Shown here: positions 1 through 11,950 of the stretch, in pieces
How positions within the stretch are numbered: position 1 is the stretch's first letter
Layout: each line of letters opens with the position of its first letter
Notes under the pieces: model-generated
Told to the model about the DNA's origin: nothing
Database searches by the model: none
Seen by the model: only the letters and a program-made list of their open reading frames with translations
Assembly (NCBI RefSeq): GCF_000485595.1
Contig: NW_014577280.1
Location: 200,965-240,854 of the forward strand
Source of the DNA: Priapulus caudatus
Taxonomy: Eukaryota > Priapulida > Priapulimorpha > Priapulimorphida > Priapulidae
Length of the DNA stretch: 39,890 bases
Direction: 5' to 3'
Made by a program: the position numbers and the translations under genes

Positions 1-453
1 GACAAGTCTTTGAGTACCTTTCACTTTCTGATAAGTGGGAATTAGCACCTTGTTGGGTGGCATTAGGGGCCCCTTGTATTGTATTGTATTGTTGGGGGCC
101 TCTTTTGGTACACCTGGGAAGTACAAATCTTTATTTGTTTTCTTTTCTTTTCACCCTTTTCCCAACTTTGTGGTGCCCCCTTTGGCCCTGGTGCCCTAAG
201 CACGTGCTTAGTCTGCTTAATGGTTAATCCGGCACTGATCGTCATGAGTCGTCGCGCGCGTGCGTGCGTGCATACGGCGCGTGCGTGTGCTGTTCGACCG
301 GTCAGCTTCGTTGCCAGGCGGAAATTCCGCCGTTTATTTGCGCCGAGATGTAGAAGTCTGTCTGCACCGTACGCGCGCTCTAGGCCGCTGTACATCGTCT
401 GCTATCGTGCTGCCACGTATTGATCCGTCTATCCAGCGTTCGCGTACGGGATT

Positions 454-457
<4 letters not shown>

Positions 458-485
<28 letters not shown>

Positions 486-545
486 CCCTCTCCCTCTCCC
501 TCTCTCTCCCTCTCCCTCCTTCTCTCTCGCTCTCGCTCTCGCGCT
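458..545. repeat. (TC)n microsatellite
   Basis: A nearly pure pyrimidine CT/CCT run; the open frames across it are serine/leucine or arginine/glutamate artefacts. Confidence 0.95.
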
Positions 546-3265
546 CCAATCGGCTGCCTAGCTTACGTGCGCGCGCGCCCGCGACATTTTGCCTTATCGT
601 GAAAGTAGCGCATTAGTGATATATTTGCGGTCGTATGCTACAGCTAGCCTCACTCAACTACGTCTTTTCCGATTTACTACTTCGTACTTCTCGCCAGTTA
701 CACGCAAACTACGCGTACCACCGGTTTGGTACTATACACACAACTATAGCTAGCTGCGCTCAACCACGTCTAGCACCGTCTTGCTACTATACTAGTAAGC
801 GTAGTTACTAGTCCGTCTTTATACAGATATTTACGCCGTCCATGTTTAGATTCGCTGACCTGCGGGCTACCTACCCACTGGATAAATAACGCAACTATAA
901 GCGAGCACTTCGCAGCGATTTCATCTGACTAAACTTCAGCGACAGTTGAGCGCGTTTGACGGACTCTCGCTGCGATGGGCGACATGACGAGCGTGTAATC
1001 AGAGTTAATAGTGCCGCTGATAATAACGGTAGCAGAAACCGAACCGAGTCGGACTAAGTGCCCCCAGAGCGGACACCGTACGCTAACTCCCCGCTGCTAT
1101 ACTGTGGCGCACGCGCTATAGCAGATATTGCTCTCCGCGTTCAGGGATCATCTCCCGCATCCCTGTAACTAGATACAGCAGTGTAGCCAGTTTTAGAAGG
1201 ACTGCCGGTCCCCGTGCGCTGTGATTGATGACCCCGGCGTAAGCTTAAGCGATCGCGGCTGAGAACGATACGTCATTAGTCTCCAGCCCGCAAATACGTG
1301 GCGGAGTTTTTTTTATTTCGTTGGCGTTAATACGACGGCAAAATGGTAATGAGATTAGAGCGATGTCAGTGGCAAAGTGGGCGGTGAGAGAGCGGCGAGG
1401 ATGCGCATGTAACAGTTTATACGACAAGTTCGTTTCCGAGTTGAGCGCAGGAGGAAGCCAATTGTTACGTACATCACTCGGCTGTAGCGCGGACTGACGA
1501 GATAATGAGATTCCCGAATTAATGAAGTTATCAGCTTTCATCTACAAATACGCGATATCGATTCGTGGGCCGACGTATCTCGGGCGCAAACTCCTTTACA
1601 ACTTGTTACGGTCCCTTTGTGAAGCCAATTTGTCATCACGAGTGAACTCACACTGTTTGCCTGCTAACACGCCGACGACCGCCAGACCCGAGAGCAGCTC
1701 TATACGGATGAAATAAAAGGATGATTAATCACAAAACAGTGAGAAACGCTCACGCACGCGCAAAGTTGACGGCTCTTTAGATAACCGGGTCTACGCATCT
1801 ATATCTCGCTTCATCTACTCCCGAGTTGGGTTAAAACACGCTGGTAGTCCACGAAGAACCGGCGACTGCTCTCACACGAATCCTACAACATTTTCAGTTT
1901 AGCGCATTCTCGGTTTTTTTATCATTTGTACATATTTTTTAGAACAGCGCTGACGCGCCCGATAACACCGCTGAGGGGCATTAAACTAAACGGGTCGCTG
2001 CATGCGTTCGTTATCGATACGACTTCACTACGGTGCAGTTTTCCGCACGGCTGCTGACATAGCTCAGCGTCGCCCTGTCACGTACATCACGCCAAGGCTC
2101 GACTTAATAATACACGAATATTCTAAACGGCCAAAGTTTTGCATATCGACTTCTCGTGTTCATTAGATATTGTTATCTTTGGCTGCGCGCCTTCCAACAT
2201 CCGTACTTGTAATGTGGCTATTATACTATCGTCATCGTAATTGTGGTACGCGTCGGGTGAAGTCACACCCAGTGCTAAACGTCTGTCATGTACAACACAT
2301 AAAGAACGCAAGACGGAGATGTACGTATTTAAAGCAAGTACATATTTAATGAACAGAACTTAACTAACGTATAATCCCACAAACGGGACAGAAACGCGTA
2401 CATATGCTTGCGCGGTTTCTGAACATAACTTACGATTGCAATATACGGTATGCGGTCGCAGAGACGGTGTACAAAGTGTCTTGAACGGATAAGTAGAGAG
2501 ATTGCCGGAAAGCTGCCCCGCACAGCCGTGCGGGCCGTTTTATATGCGCGTTCTCTATTGTCTTTCTCCTGGCCAATAGACCTTATCCTGCGCGCTAACT
2601 GGCTGTCACATAATGGGACTGCCCAGTCAGTGGTCAGCGTTTAAACAAAGCCTCCTTCTCCAGCTATCTCCATATAACACATATTTATAGCACTAGCTTT
2701 ATCCCTGACTTTCATAATTATTTATGAACTAATTTCTCTGTATTACATACTCGACGTTGTATTGATTAAAAGAGGCGCCGGAACGTAATTGCTGAATAGG
2801 ACTGTTTTAGACCGGCAAATAGACCGTCATTTTTCACGTATTAACTTTATCACCGCGGACATTTTAAAGTCGCCAATGTTGCGTACTGCGTGCGGTGTTC
2901 GACCGTCCGCTACGCTCTGCCGTATTTTCAGCCTTTACGCGCGACATACACGGCAGCTCGGACGAGTAATAAGAAAAACTACTATTACTACTACTACTAC
3001 ACACTGCCGCTGACGCTTAATACGAGCGAACGCTTGATTGGCGAACTCCCGACAATGAACGGCCGTCTGACGGTCTGTCTGCAGATGACGGATATATTAA
3101 CTTGGAGCCGCGTCCATGGCGCGCCGCAGCGTTATGTTACAGTAACTTACATGCAGTGTGATTGGTGTTTCTGAGCGGAAGATAATGAAGTCAGCACAGT
3201 TCAGTCAGAGCTTTATACGCGCGCAGTGCAGCTGTTCACACCTCCTACGTTATGCATGCGAGAGG

Positions 3266-3271
3266 GTGCGC

Positions 3272-3302
<31 letters not shown>

Positions 3303-3325
3303 TGTATGTGTGTGTGTGGGGGGGC
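3266..3325. repeat. (CG)n(TG)n alternating purine-pyrimidine tract
   Basis: A GC dinucleotide run passes into a GT run and then a G run. The strict purine-pyrimidine alternation is typical of Z-DNA-prone sequence. Confidence 0.9.
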
Positions 3326-3587
3326 GTACGTGCGTGTACTGCGTGTGTGTTTATGTTTCTACATACATGCAATTATTTACCCGATGATCGATAAGTGAAG
3401 TGTATTTTGCTGACAAGAGTCGATAACTCGTTCAATAGATGCGCATTAGCTTCTCCCCGTGCCAGCGAAACCTCTCCATCATGTCCGCGGCCATCGCACT
3501 GCGCGAGAGCGAGGCTGCATCATTGACATGCGATTGCCTCAATACGTTTTTCTGTCCGCTACAGATTTAGTAACGCTTATAGCACAG

Positions 3588-4248
3588 GCACTTGGACCGT
3601 TTCAATAATAAAATGATGGTTAATAAATACAACTTGTCAGTACTACTACTAGCCCTACCAGTACCAGTACCAGTAATAGTCTTAATGTTTGATTTGACCT
3701 AATAACTTCACTTCAACACCGTCCAATACACCGCTGCAACACATAGCACGCACGCCCTTGTGCACGCATGCACAAATACACAATAATACAGTGATAATAA
3801 GTTAATTATGATGATAATTATGATGATATTATGATAATATTTATCATAATGATAATTATGATAATAATGATGATATGATTAATCATTAATGATTATTATA
3901 ATCAATTATAATCATTTCAATGATTATTATAATCAATCATTAATTATTATTATCATTAATAATTATGATATTAATGATAATAATAATGATAATATTTAAT
4001 TATGATAATATTTATTATGATAAGAATATTATAAATATGATAATAATTATGATGATAATTATTATCACTGTGTATTTGTGCATGCACAAGGGCGTGCGCG
4101 CTATGTGTTGCAGCAGTGTATTGGACGGTGTTGAAGGGAAGTTATTAGGTCAAATCAAACATTAGGACTATTACTGGTACTGGTACTGGTAGGTCCTGAC
4201 AAGTTGTATTTATTAACCATCATTTTATTATTGAAACGGTCCAAGTGC
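3588..4248. mobile_element. 661-bp foldback element with about 200-bp inverted arms
   Basis: The left arm starts gcacttggaccgtttcaat. Its reverse complement closes the element at 4248, and the arms (about 3588-3795 and 4055-4248) match over their whole length with few differences, including the triple CAGTAC-type repeat near 3660 and the block with GCACGCCCTTGTGCA. The centre (3796-4055) is almost pure A/T built from ATGATAATTATGAT-type words and is itself palindromic. No transposase frame is present and no target duplication is clear. The structure fits a non-autonomous foldback or long-TIR DNA transposon. Confidence 0.85.
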
Positions 4249-4713
4249 ATGTGGCTTACAGAGTACACAGCGCATATACGCAGTTCGTTTGCCGCGCGCC
4301 AACAAATAGTTATCAGCTAATGACAATCTTTAACGATCCCAATATGCTTGCTTGAAACCTGCTAGAGTTTTAGAATATATTTAATAAAACTGTTATGGAT
4401 TCACGAGAATTCTAAAGTTTCTCCGAGCACTTAGCACAAAACGTATAGTTCACGGAAACGATGAATAACCGAAAGATAATGCCTTAAACTGATCTTATTA
4501 TCGAAGTAGATAAAACGCAGCTTAAAATATTGATAAACATACATTTTCTTAATTTATAATTTAAATAATTTATCTTCTTTAAACATTAATTTTGTACTAT
4601 TCCTAACTGCCTATTGGACAAATCATAATTGAGTAAAGACGGTGTACGTTAATATTATAGTATTTATTCTGCCCCGATCAGTGGCTAATAAGTGTACAAC
4701 GTGTGCTTTTCAG

Positions 4714-4776
4714 AAGATGGATCTGAACAAAGATGGCGTCATAACGCTAGATGAATTCATGGAATGTTGTCTAAAG
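4714..4776 (+). CDS. KCNIP: KChIP-like EF-hand protein, penultimate coding exon
   Basis: This 63-base exon lies between a cttttcag acceptor and a gtatgt donor, phase 0 at both ends. It reads KMDLNKDGVITLDEFMECCLK. The segment DLNKDGVITLDE is a complete 12-residue EF-hand calcium loop (D1, N3, D5, G6, I8, E12), matching the last EF-hand of the neuronal calcium sensor superfamily. The wording is closest to Kv-channel-interacting proteins (KChIP/calsenilin), which bind the N-terminus of Kv4 potassium channels in the cytoplasm and tune their trafficking and inactivation. The exact length, phase and join to the 6873 exon support the call. Exons coding for the N-terminus and EF1-3 are not in the window. 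NCS-1/frequenin is a less likely alternative because its C-terminus differs. Confidence 0.88.
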
Positions 4777-5306
4777 GTATGTGTCTGTTTCGCCGGGCCG
4801 TAGCCGTATTGATTAACAGACGACACTGCACGACTGCACTGTACACGAAGCTTGCTCATCATCCGAAGACACGCGATCGGTTTTCTACGCGACGTATCGA
4901 ATGTAACCGTTAAGTCGTGTTTATCGACAAGGCATGAAATCGGGCTTCACGCTACAACCCCCCCCCCCTGCCACCACGCAGCTGTCAGCTACTTCTCCTA
5001 TTCCATCTAAGGAGCATCGATACATTAAGGATCAAAAGGCGCAACAGCTAACTGCGGCGCCCAGACGTTTTTCTTCGATTCAAATACGCCCCCCATCGGA
5101 ATTCGTCAAAGCTGCACTGTGAGCGGTTACGACCCGTGAAATCTTTCACTACGACGCCAAGCGTCTTGTTAGTACGAAGCCAGTCGCGTGGAAAATTGAA
5201 ATGCTTTCATCACCCGGCATTCTCTCGCAAACCATTGGCGCGAATAATCGGCAACGAATTCTGAGCAGGAACTCGCGGCGGCTGTGTCGGTTAAATATGG
5301 GAGAGG

Positions 5307-6783
5307 ATGTGTCAAATTGATTGTTCAACTGAACAGTCAATTTAATCATTCAAACGTTCAATTGATCGATTAATTGTTCAATTGAACAGTCAATTTAATC
5401 ATTCAAATGTTCAATTGATCGATTGATTGTTCAATTGATCGATTGATTGTTCAATTGATCGATTGATTGTTCAATTAAACAGTCGTTTAATCATTTAAAC
5501 GTTTAATTGAGCAATCAAATAACGAATTGCCAAATTAAATCGCCGAATTGACGATTTGATGAATTGACGAATTGACACATCAAAGGCACGAATACTGAAT
5601 AGGCGTATTGAATCATGGAATGGAGCAATTGCCGAGGCTCGTCTATCGAGCAATTGCCGAGGCTCGTCTATCGAGCAATTGCCGAGGCTCGTCTATCGAG
5701 CAATTGCCGAGGCTCGTCAATCGAGCAATTACCGAGGCTCGTCTATCGTCAAATCAAACGTATACCTACTGCACATGCGCACAGAGGCATGACGGAAGGC
5801 GCGGTAGCGCGTACGTTGCTAGGAACGCAATCGGACGGCGTTTCCCAGCTAAGTGCGTGTACCCGCGTGTACGTGCGTGTACCCGCGTGTACGTGCGTGT
5901 ACCCGCGTGTACGTGCGTGTACCTGCATGTAAGCGTGCGTGGTAACCACGCGTGTACGAGGCTGTGAGCCCGCGTGCAACCACGTACAAAAAACAGCACA
6001 GTACAACGACACAGAGGTACACGCACGTACCGCACGTAAACGCAGATACAACCACGTACACGCGGTACACGCCACGTACACCCCCCCCCCCGTCGCGGTG
6101 CACGCAACGTACACGCGATACACGCACGGTAAGCGCAGGTACACGCAGATAACAACGCAACGTAACACGTCGGTGGTACAACGGAGATACACGCACAGCA
6201 CCACGGCGGGTACACGCACGTGCACGCGGGTACACGCACGTACACGCGGGTACACGCACGTACACGCGGGTACACGCACTTAGCTGGGAAACGCCGGCCG
6301 ATTGCGTTCCTAGCAACGTACGCGCTACCGCGCCTTTCGTCATGCCTCTGTGCGCATGTGCAGTAGGTATACGTTTGATTTGGCGATAGACGAGCCTCGG
6401 CAATTGCTCCATTCCATGATTCAATACGCCTATTCAGTATTCGTGCTATTGATTTGTCAATTCGTCAAATCGTCAATTCGGCGATTCAATTTGGCAATTC
6501 GTTATTTAATTGCTCAATTGAACGTTTGAATGATTACACGACTGTTCAATTAAACAATCAATCGATCAATTGAACGTTTGAATGGTTAAATTGACTGTTC
6601 AATTGAACAATCAATCGGTCAATTGAACGTTTGAATGATTAAATTGACTGTTCAATTGAACGTTTGAATGATTAAATGACTGCTCAATTGAACAATCAAT
6701 CGATCAATTGAACGTTTGAATGATTAAATGACTGCTCAATTGAACAATCAATCGATCAATTGAACGTTTGAATTTTGACACAT
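5307..6783. mobile_element. 1.48-kb giant foldback inside the KChIP-like intron
   Basis: The left arm (about 5307-5930) and right arm (about 6200-6783) are reverse complements in the same order. The order is: terminal ATGTGTCAAA; many units of TTCAATTGATCGATTGATTG type; a unique block ending GAATCATGGAATGGAGCAAT; 25-bp repeats with GCAATTGCCGAGGCTCGTC; a unique block with GGCGCGGTAGCGCGTACGTT; and a GTGTACCCGCGTGTACGTGC minisatellite. The roughly 270-base spacer holds related AC/GT-rich sequence. The unique blocks differ at only a few bases, so the arms are young or recently homogenised. No transposase is present. Confidence 0.88.
5622..5752 (+). repeat. Five-copy 25-bp tandem repeat in the left foldback arm
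   Basis: The unit carries GAGCAATTGCCGAGGCTCGT. Four copies are near-identical and the fifth has an A in place of a G in TTGCC. The opposite arm has a single copy (around 6390-6412), so the array grew or shrank after the arms formed. Confidence 0.9.
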
Positions 6784-6872
6784 TTGACAGTTAAAACCGT
6801 CACTATTCGCGAGAACGCCCTATGGCGGTAACCGTATCTCATCTAACCGTATGGACACTTTTTTCTCAACAG

Positions 6873-6920
6873 GATGATGCGATTATTAGGGGCTTGGCTG
6901 TACTAGACACCGTGTTGTGA
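6873..6920 (+). CDS. KCNIP: KChIP-like EF-hand protein, last coding exon
   Basis: The exon follows the acceptor ttttttctcaacag and reads DDAIIRGLAVLDTVL then TGA at 6918-6920. KChIP proteins end with an acidic D-D/E-N-I-M-R-S-hydrophobic-L-F-D/E-N-V-I tail, and this short exon has the same length, pattern and hydrophobic end. In the family this C-terminal helix packs against the EF-hand core. It joins in phase 0 to the 63-base exon across a 2,096-base intron that holds a giant foldback. The 3' UTR follows; the first ATTAAA-type poly(A) hexamer I see is near 7776, with no proof of use. Confidence 0.85.
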   Translation, partial: DDAIIRGLAVLDTVL

Positions 6921-9090
6921 TGTCCTCAGCAGACGGTTCGCGCAGCGCCATCTGTGGGATAAAACGACGAAATAAGCCTTCCTGTTCATCGATCGGATGT
7001 CTGCCTGATTGTCGACAGTGCACTCGGCTGCCACAGTTGGTAGACATCGGCACGACTCTGGATATTACGGACATGAGAGCTTAAATATGAAGACTGCAAC
7101 AGTAGAATGTGTGCGATACGCAATTCGCGTGCACCGCGCAGACGACAGTCTTCGTCTCTCTCGCGGTATCACGCGGAGGCGGTCACGTGTCAGGAGCATC
7201 GTATTTCACGTGATTAGTCGACTTTCCGCTGAAGAACATGAATATACTCACAATGAAATACATGCCCGAGTGACACGTACGCGTCATCCGCCGAAATGTG
7301 AAATGACGTCACTGTCGTGCGCGCTGTTCGCGTGCACGCTCTACCCCCAGTGCGTATGACGTCATAGAGACAGTCGTTTCGGTCGAACCGCGCATGCGTG
7401 CGAACGCCGGATATTCGAGAAGCGGCGAGCGACGGCGGAAGGACGCATCTGGAGGTGTGCCGAACATGTGCCGCACGGCAGGAGAAACGAAACATCGACG
7501 GACCGGCTAAAGACGCAGAAGCCACGAGGAGGGCGGACGGATGGCGGATTTACGGATGGAAGGTCTTCGGTGTGTGTGAAGCCCCATCACGCCTCCTCGC
7601 GCGCACTGTCGCGGCGGTCGCGGCGGTCGCGGCGGTCGCGGTTTGCGTGTAATACGCGTGTGTGTATAAGTATTACGAACGAGGGTGAACAGATGGCTGG
7701 TTGCACTGATCACCCGGAATTAGCACCTGGGCTAGGTAATGCTAACCCTGGTGGGAATCGACAAAAATAAGTTCGATTAAAAAACCCAACCCCGGCGAAG
7801 TTCGACGTTGTTTTTGAGAGTCTCAAACTGATCTCCTTTGCTCACGCCATTATATGTATGATTGTGCAACACCTAAACGTGGGCAACAGAATAGTATTGC
7901 ACTGTACGTTCGTAGCTCCCCCTCTCTCTTGGAAGCACTTGCACCTTTCAATTCACAAATTTCCGCCACCAGGTGACAACGTGTTATTAGTTATGTAGTA
8001 CGACCTGCTATAGTCACGCAGAGGCGAAGTGAACACGTTCACGCGTCTTTTTTTCATTCGAAATGTATTTATATACTAATAGAAAAGTAATAGACTATAT
8101 ACTGTATAAAGTATTAACTTTCGCCTCTATGCGTTTGGCGAAGGATTTTTTCGCTGTACAGATGTTTCTAAAGATTTGTATTCACGGATTGTCGGCATAT
8201 TGCGTATAATGTATACAGGCATATCAGTGTCACACGGTGAGTAAGCAATGTCGTAAGGTGTCGCATCTTGCTGGAGTATTCAGGGTAACGGCCAACTGAG
8301 TCACAGTTTAAACCATTAGGTCTCTCACCAACACTCGCCGCATAGTTTGCTACCATTCGCTACTCATGTAGAGTAGGGGTCTTTGTCTGCACTCTCACAC
8401 ACATCAATATTGGATAGGGCACGCATACATAATAACATCACTCATATACGGCTAACAAGAGTATGAGCGCATTTTCGGACGCGAGTCAAATCTCGTTTCT
8501 CGGTTAATTCCAGTTGCTGCCATTCTCGGACTAGCTGTGCACTTGCAGTTAACAACTGATCTACTTTAACTTTTGCGATGATCTGCCTTTTAGGTCACGG
8601 TTAGCGGACGTTTAGCGCCAGTCCCGTGAGATGTTTCATCCGTTTATATCTTTCGTTCCAATACGTAAACGGGTACTATCCATGCACGGTTACGGCCTAA
8701 CCTCCACTCCACCTGAATTTGGAATGTTTGCACTTATAGCGTCGGCTTTCGCCACAATACTTAATTATCATCTCGAGATTGTTTCGCGTTTAATTAGCAG
8801 ACCTAGGAGTAGTTTGCGTATGCGGCAAACGAGGAAGGAACGGGCGGAATCGCGTGCGTTTTACATTCGTATGGACTCGTCGTGAGTTAACGGCATCAGA
8901 GGTCACGCGGGACATACTGGGTATAAAGCGACTTGACGTCACTCTATATGGTATAATTCTAGAGCGACTGTTAGAGGAGTTGACAGCCGAGGGGTTGCGT
9001 CCATTGCTATACGTAAAGTACATGCGTTTGAGAATTTAAACACGTACGTGTTATTACGTATATAACTATAGGTGCCAATTCAACACGAAT

Positions 9091-9266
9091 ACACGTACGC
9101 GCGCACACACACGCGCACACACATACGCGCACACACGTTCGCACATACGGACGCACCCACGCGCGCACACACGCACGCACACACGCACGCACGCACGCCC
9201 ACACACTAGTGTGCGCTCGCATACACATACGCGGACACAAACGCATGCACGCACGCACGCACACAT
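9091..9266. repeat. Degenerate (AC/GC)n tract
   Basis: Long runs of ACACGC/ACGCAC words with strict purine-pyrimidine alternation. Cysteine/valine/arginine-rich frames on the minus strand are a by-product. Confidence 0.9.
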
Positions 9267-11180
9267 CATCGCTCCTACGGATAGGGACAAATAAACTGTT
9301 ACGCATATCTGCGTTGCAGTCATGTATACCATGTCGCAGCGTGAAGCCTGGCCTGTACACGGGGGCAGGGCCAATCACCTGTTACACCGTGTACTATTCC
9401 ATGTACGAAGTAGCGCGCACTAGTATACGTGGTTACAAAATCTCTCGTCTACACATTAGGTGTTCTATGCTATTCGTATCTTTTTCGAAATTTGGATGTC
9501 GTGCGATTTTTTTCTTTTCTTTTCTTTGTAAAAACACGCGACAATTGTAACAAAGTTGCTCTACTAGCATATACGTGTGCATAGATCGTCACTGACGTCA
9601 CTTCCTCTTTTCGCTCTTCTTTAAATATTATTATACTCTATCGGATACAAAACCGCGATTATGGAATGTACAGTACTTATTCAACTCGTCTGTTGAAAGT
9701 CGTCTCACTGAAGACATTAGTGCTATTGATGATCATGTGGTGCCAACACAGTCAGTATTTACTAGATGTTTATGTGACTGATTATGTTTCACAATATCAT
9801 ACGACGTAAGCTGTATGCCCGCGTACGTATTGTGACTCCTACATAAGAATATCTGTAAAATAGAGCTTTTTCTTTGTAGGTTTCGGAGTAACATTCAGAT
9901 AGTTAACTGCGCTCGTGAACGTTCAGATAAAAAAAAGCACATGCACCCTACTACTTACCGAGCCACTCGCGACGTGCTTTTTATGTGCGTACAGAGACAA
10001 CACCAGGTATGCTCCCATCAGAACCTCCCCCCCCCCCTACCTCCGGAGCGGAAACACAACTCATTTCGCTACCTATCTCTGTAGGGATTTGTACCCACGG
10101 CCGTTTCTTGTTCCGGTAATCATCAGATTATCTCGGGTTCATCTTCTAGTCTAACGGTGCAGTACTGTTTACGTAATGGCATTTGTCATTCGCGGTGTGC
10201 TGTGTGAGCATGCCATGATCTAAAGGAGAAAGGCGCTTCACATCTTACTAAAAATTTTCTTGTCATGGCAAGCATGCAGTCGATCGGAGATAATTTCGGC
10301 TTCAGTCTGAGCACGAGGACGTTTCTATTATCTTGAATTAAATACAATTTAGCTGCGGGGCGCGCGAATGGGTTGAGGCGAGTAGGGAAGTTAAAATGCG
10401 ACTCCGGTTCAATAGGTTTTCGCAAATTGCAGTAATTGTACTCCGGGATCGACTCTCAGACGCAATTAGTGGCAATTAGAACGTATCGCCGTAGTTTGAA
10501 CTTAATCGCAGCCCTTCTTGCCACGACTCGGCCGCATTTGTAAAATGTTTCGAATGCCATGGCGATGCATTTGATCTTGAGTTTGGCAGGCACGACAGAC
10601 ATTTACCCGTGGTTGGCCAGGACAGCGTAAAATCGCATGCTGGAATGCAACAAGCAATCGGGGCCCCGTTGTGAAAAACGTCGTAAGTATAGGTATGACA
10701 CGCACCATAAATCTAAAATGTCGCGAGTTTTGAAGTGAAGTGTCGCGCAAAAGTTATGACATTTCAGACCTGTGATAGTCATTACTATTTACGATGTTTC
10801 TGACAACGGGGCCCAGCTTACTATAGGCGCACCAGGTACAAACAGCGCGGCTAGTCGAAGACAATGCGAAAAAAATCCGTGATAGTTCGGCAAAGTTTGG
10901 ACGAGAAAGGCAAAAATGTACAATCGCAGTTCACTCTTGATCTCTGACGACAATTGCCACCCTTGCCGTCCTGCCTTTCTCGTTCCAATGCGATAACACG
11001 ATGTATGGCTCAACAGATTGTTGAAAGCCACCGATATGCTACAACATTTACTGTTCTCTGTCATTGCCGTGGGGCCAGGCGTGGGGCAGTATCTCATTGA
11101 GTAACATTTGCCGTGCACACTAAGTGTTAATATAGTTTCGTTACGACATCTTCGGTTTTAGGTCGTGCCGGTTGTCACAG

Positions 11181-11316
11181 TGTACGCGCGCGCGCGTGCG
11201 TGCGGTCGCGTTGTGTGTGTGTGTGTGTGTGTGTGGCGGATGTGTGTGTGGTGGTGCGCTGTGTGTGGGTGTGTGTGTGTGTGGGTTGTGTGTGTTGTCG
11301 TGGATCGTGTGGTGTG
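11181..11316. repeat. Degenerate (CG)n/(GT)n tract
   Basis: CG-rich then GTGTGT-rich low-complexity DNA with scattered GG interruptions. Confidence 0.9.
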
Positions 11317-11950
11317 TGGCTGGCACCGAGCTTTCAGCATCAGCTGTGGCATTTCGCGCAGTAAACCGTGACGCTGTTCTCCAGAGCCATCCTTGTTGGA
11401 CCGTACAGGCGAAGCCAAAGTTACATTCATATGTATGACGAGGGTAATGTCATTATTCCTCTCGAAAATACGTTATTACGAAGCATGAATTACACATATA
11501 TAGTGTTTAAGTCGTTCGTTTTGTTTTAAAACGACATTTACTATTGAATCAGCACTAAACAAGAGCTGTCGGCATTTTATATATAATTATGATCAATAAT
11601 GTATAAACTGTGTATGCCAATAATATTGTCTATATATAATATAACGCCTATTAAAACAATGTTTGTTTTACCTTTGCCATACATGACAGCTGATGGGAGG
11701 ACTTTTTTCATCACTGTTCCACATTTTATTATAGTGTCCGAATCTACCGTGAAGCGTAGAATTATACGGATATGTAGGCTTCTTTAACAAATATACGGTT
11801 TAAACATTAAAATAGTTATCACAATAAACATTTACTAGAAATTAATTAACACAAGTATGTGGTATCTCCATTTAGATACTTGATGAACACCCGGTATGAA
11901 ATCAAGTCGTATGTCCTGCTAGAGTGTGGGATGCATCGTCAATGCGTTAG

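Larger units (their letters stand above)
1..4713. other. Stretch upstream of the visible KChIP-like exons
   Basis: No exon is recognised here. The first base to 4713 is presumably intron of the KChIP-like gene or intergenic. It holds a (TC)n tract, a (CG)n(TG)n tract and a 661-bp foldback (listed separately). Open frames in this stretch are short and low-complexity, and lack splice-flanked family motifs. I looked for the preceding EF-hand exon (a D-x-N-x-D-G loop before a GT donor) and did not find one. Confidence 0.5.
4777..6872 (+). other. Last intron of the KChIP-like gene
   Basis: A GT-AG intron of 2,096 bases (donor gtatgt, acceptor ttctcaacag). About 70 percent of it is the 5307-6783 foldback. 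The remaining flanks (4777-5306 and 6784-6872) show no coding sequence. Confidence 0.8.
6921..11950. other. KChIP-like 3' flank and intergenic stretch
   Basis: No protein-coding gene is recognised. The first part may be 3' UTR. Visible contents are a short GGTCGCGGC triplication (7613-7640), alternating CA/CG tracts (9091-9266) and a degenerate GT-rich tract (11181-11316). The open frames here have no recognised domains and no paired splice signals. Confidence 0.45.

Noticed and set aside
5622-5752. Possible CRISPR-like array of 25-bp repeats
   Set aside because: The repeats are directly tandem with no spacers, inside a eukaryotic intron.
5608-6424. Open frames of up to 191 codons over the foldback centre, on both strands
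   Set aside because: They follow the inverted arms and the minisatellite symmetrically and vanish with the repeats. They are not protein-like.
10186-11118. Three minus-strand open frames of 79-109 codons
   Set aside because: No recognisable domain, no splice consistency and no codon pattern; treated as chance frames.
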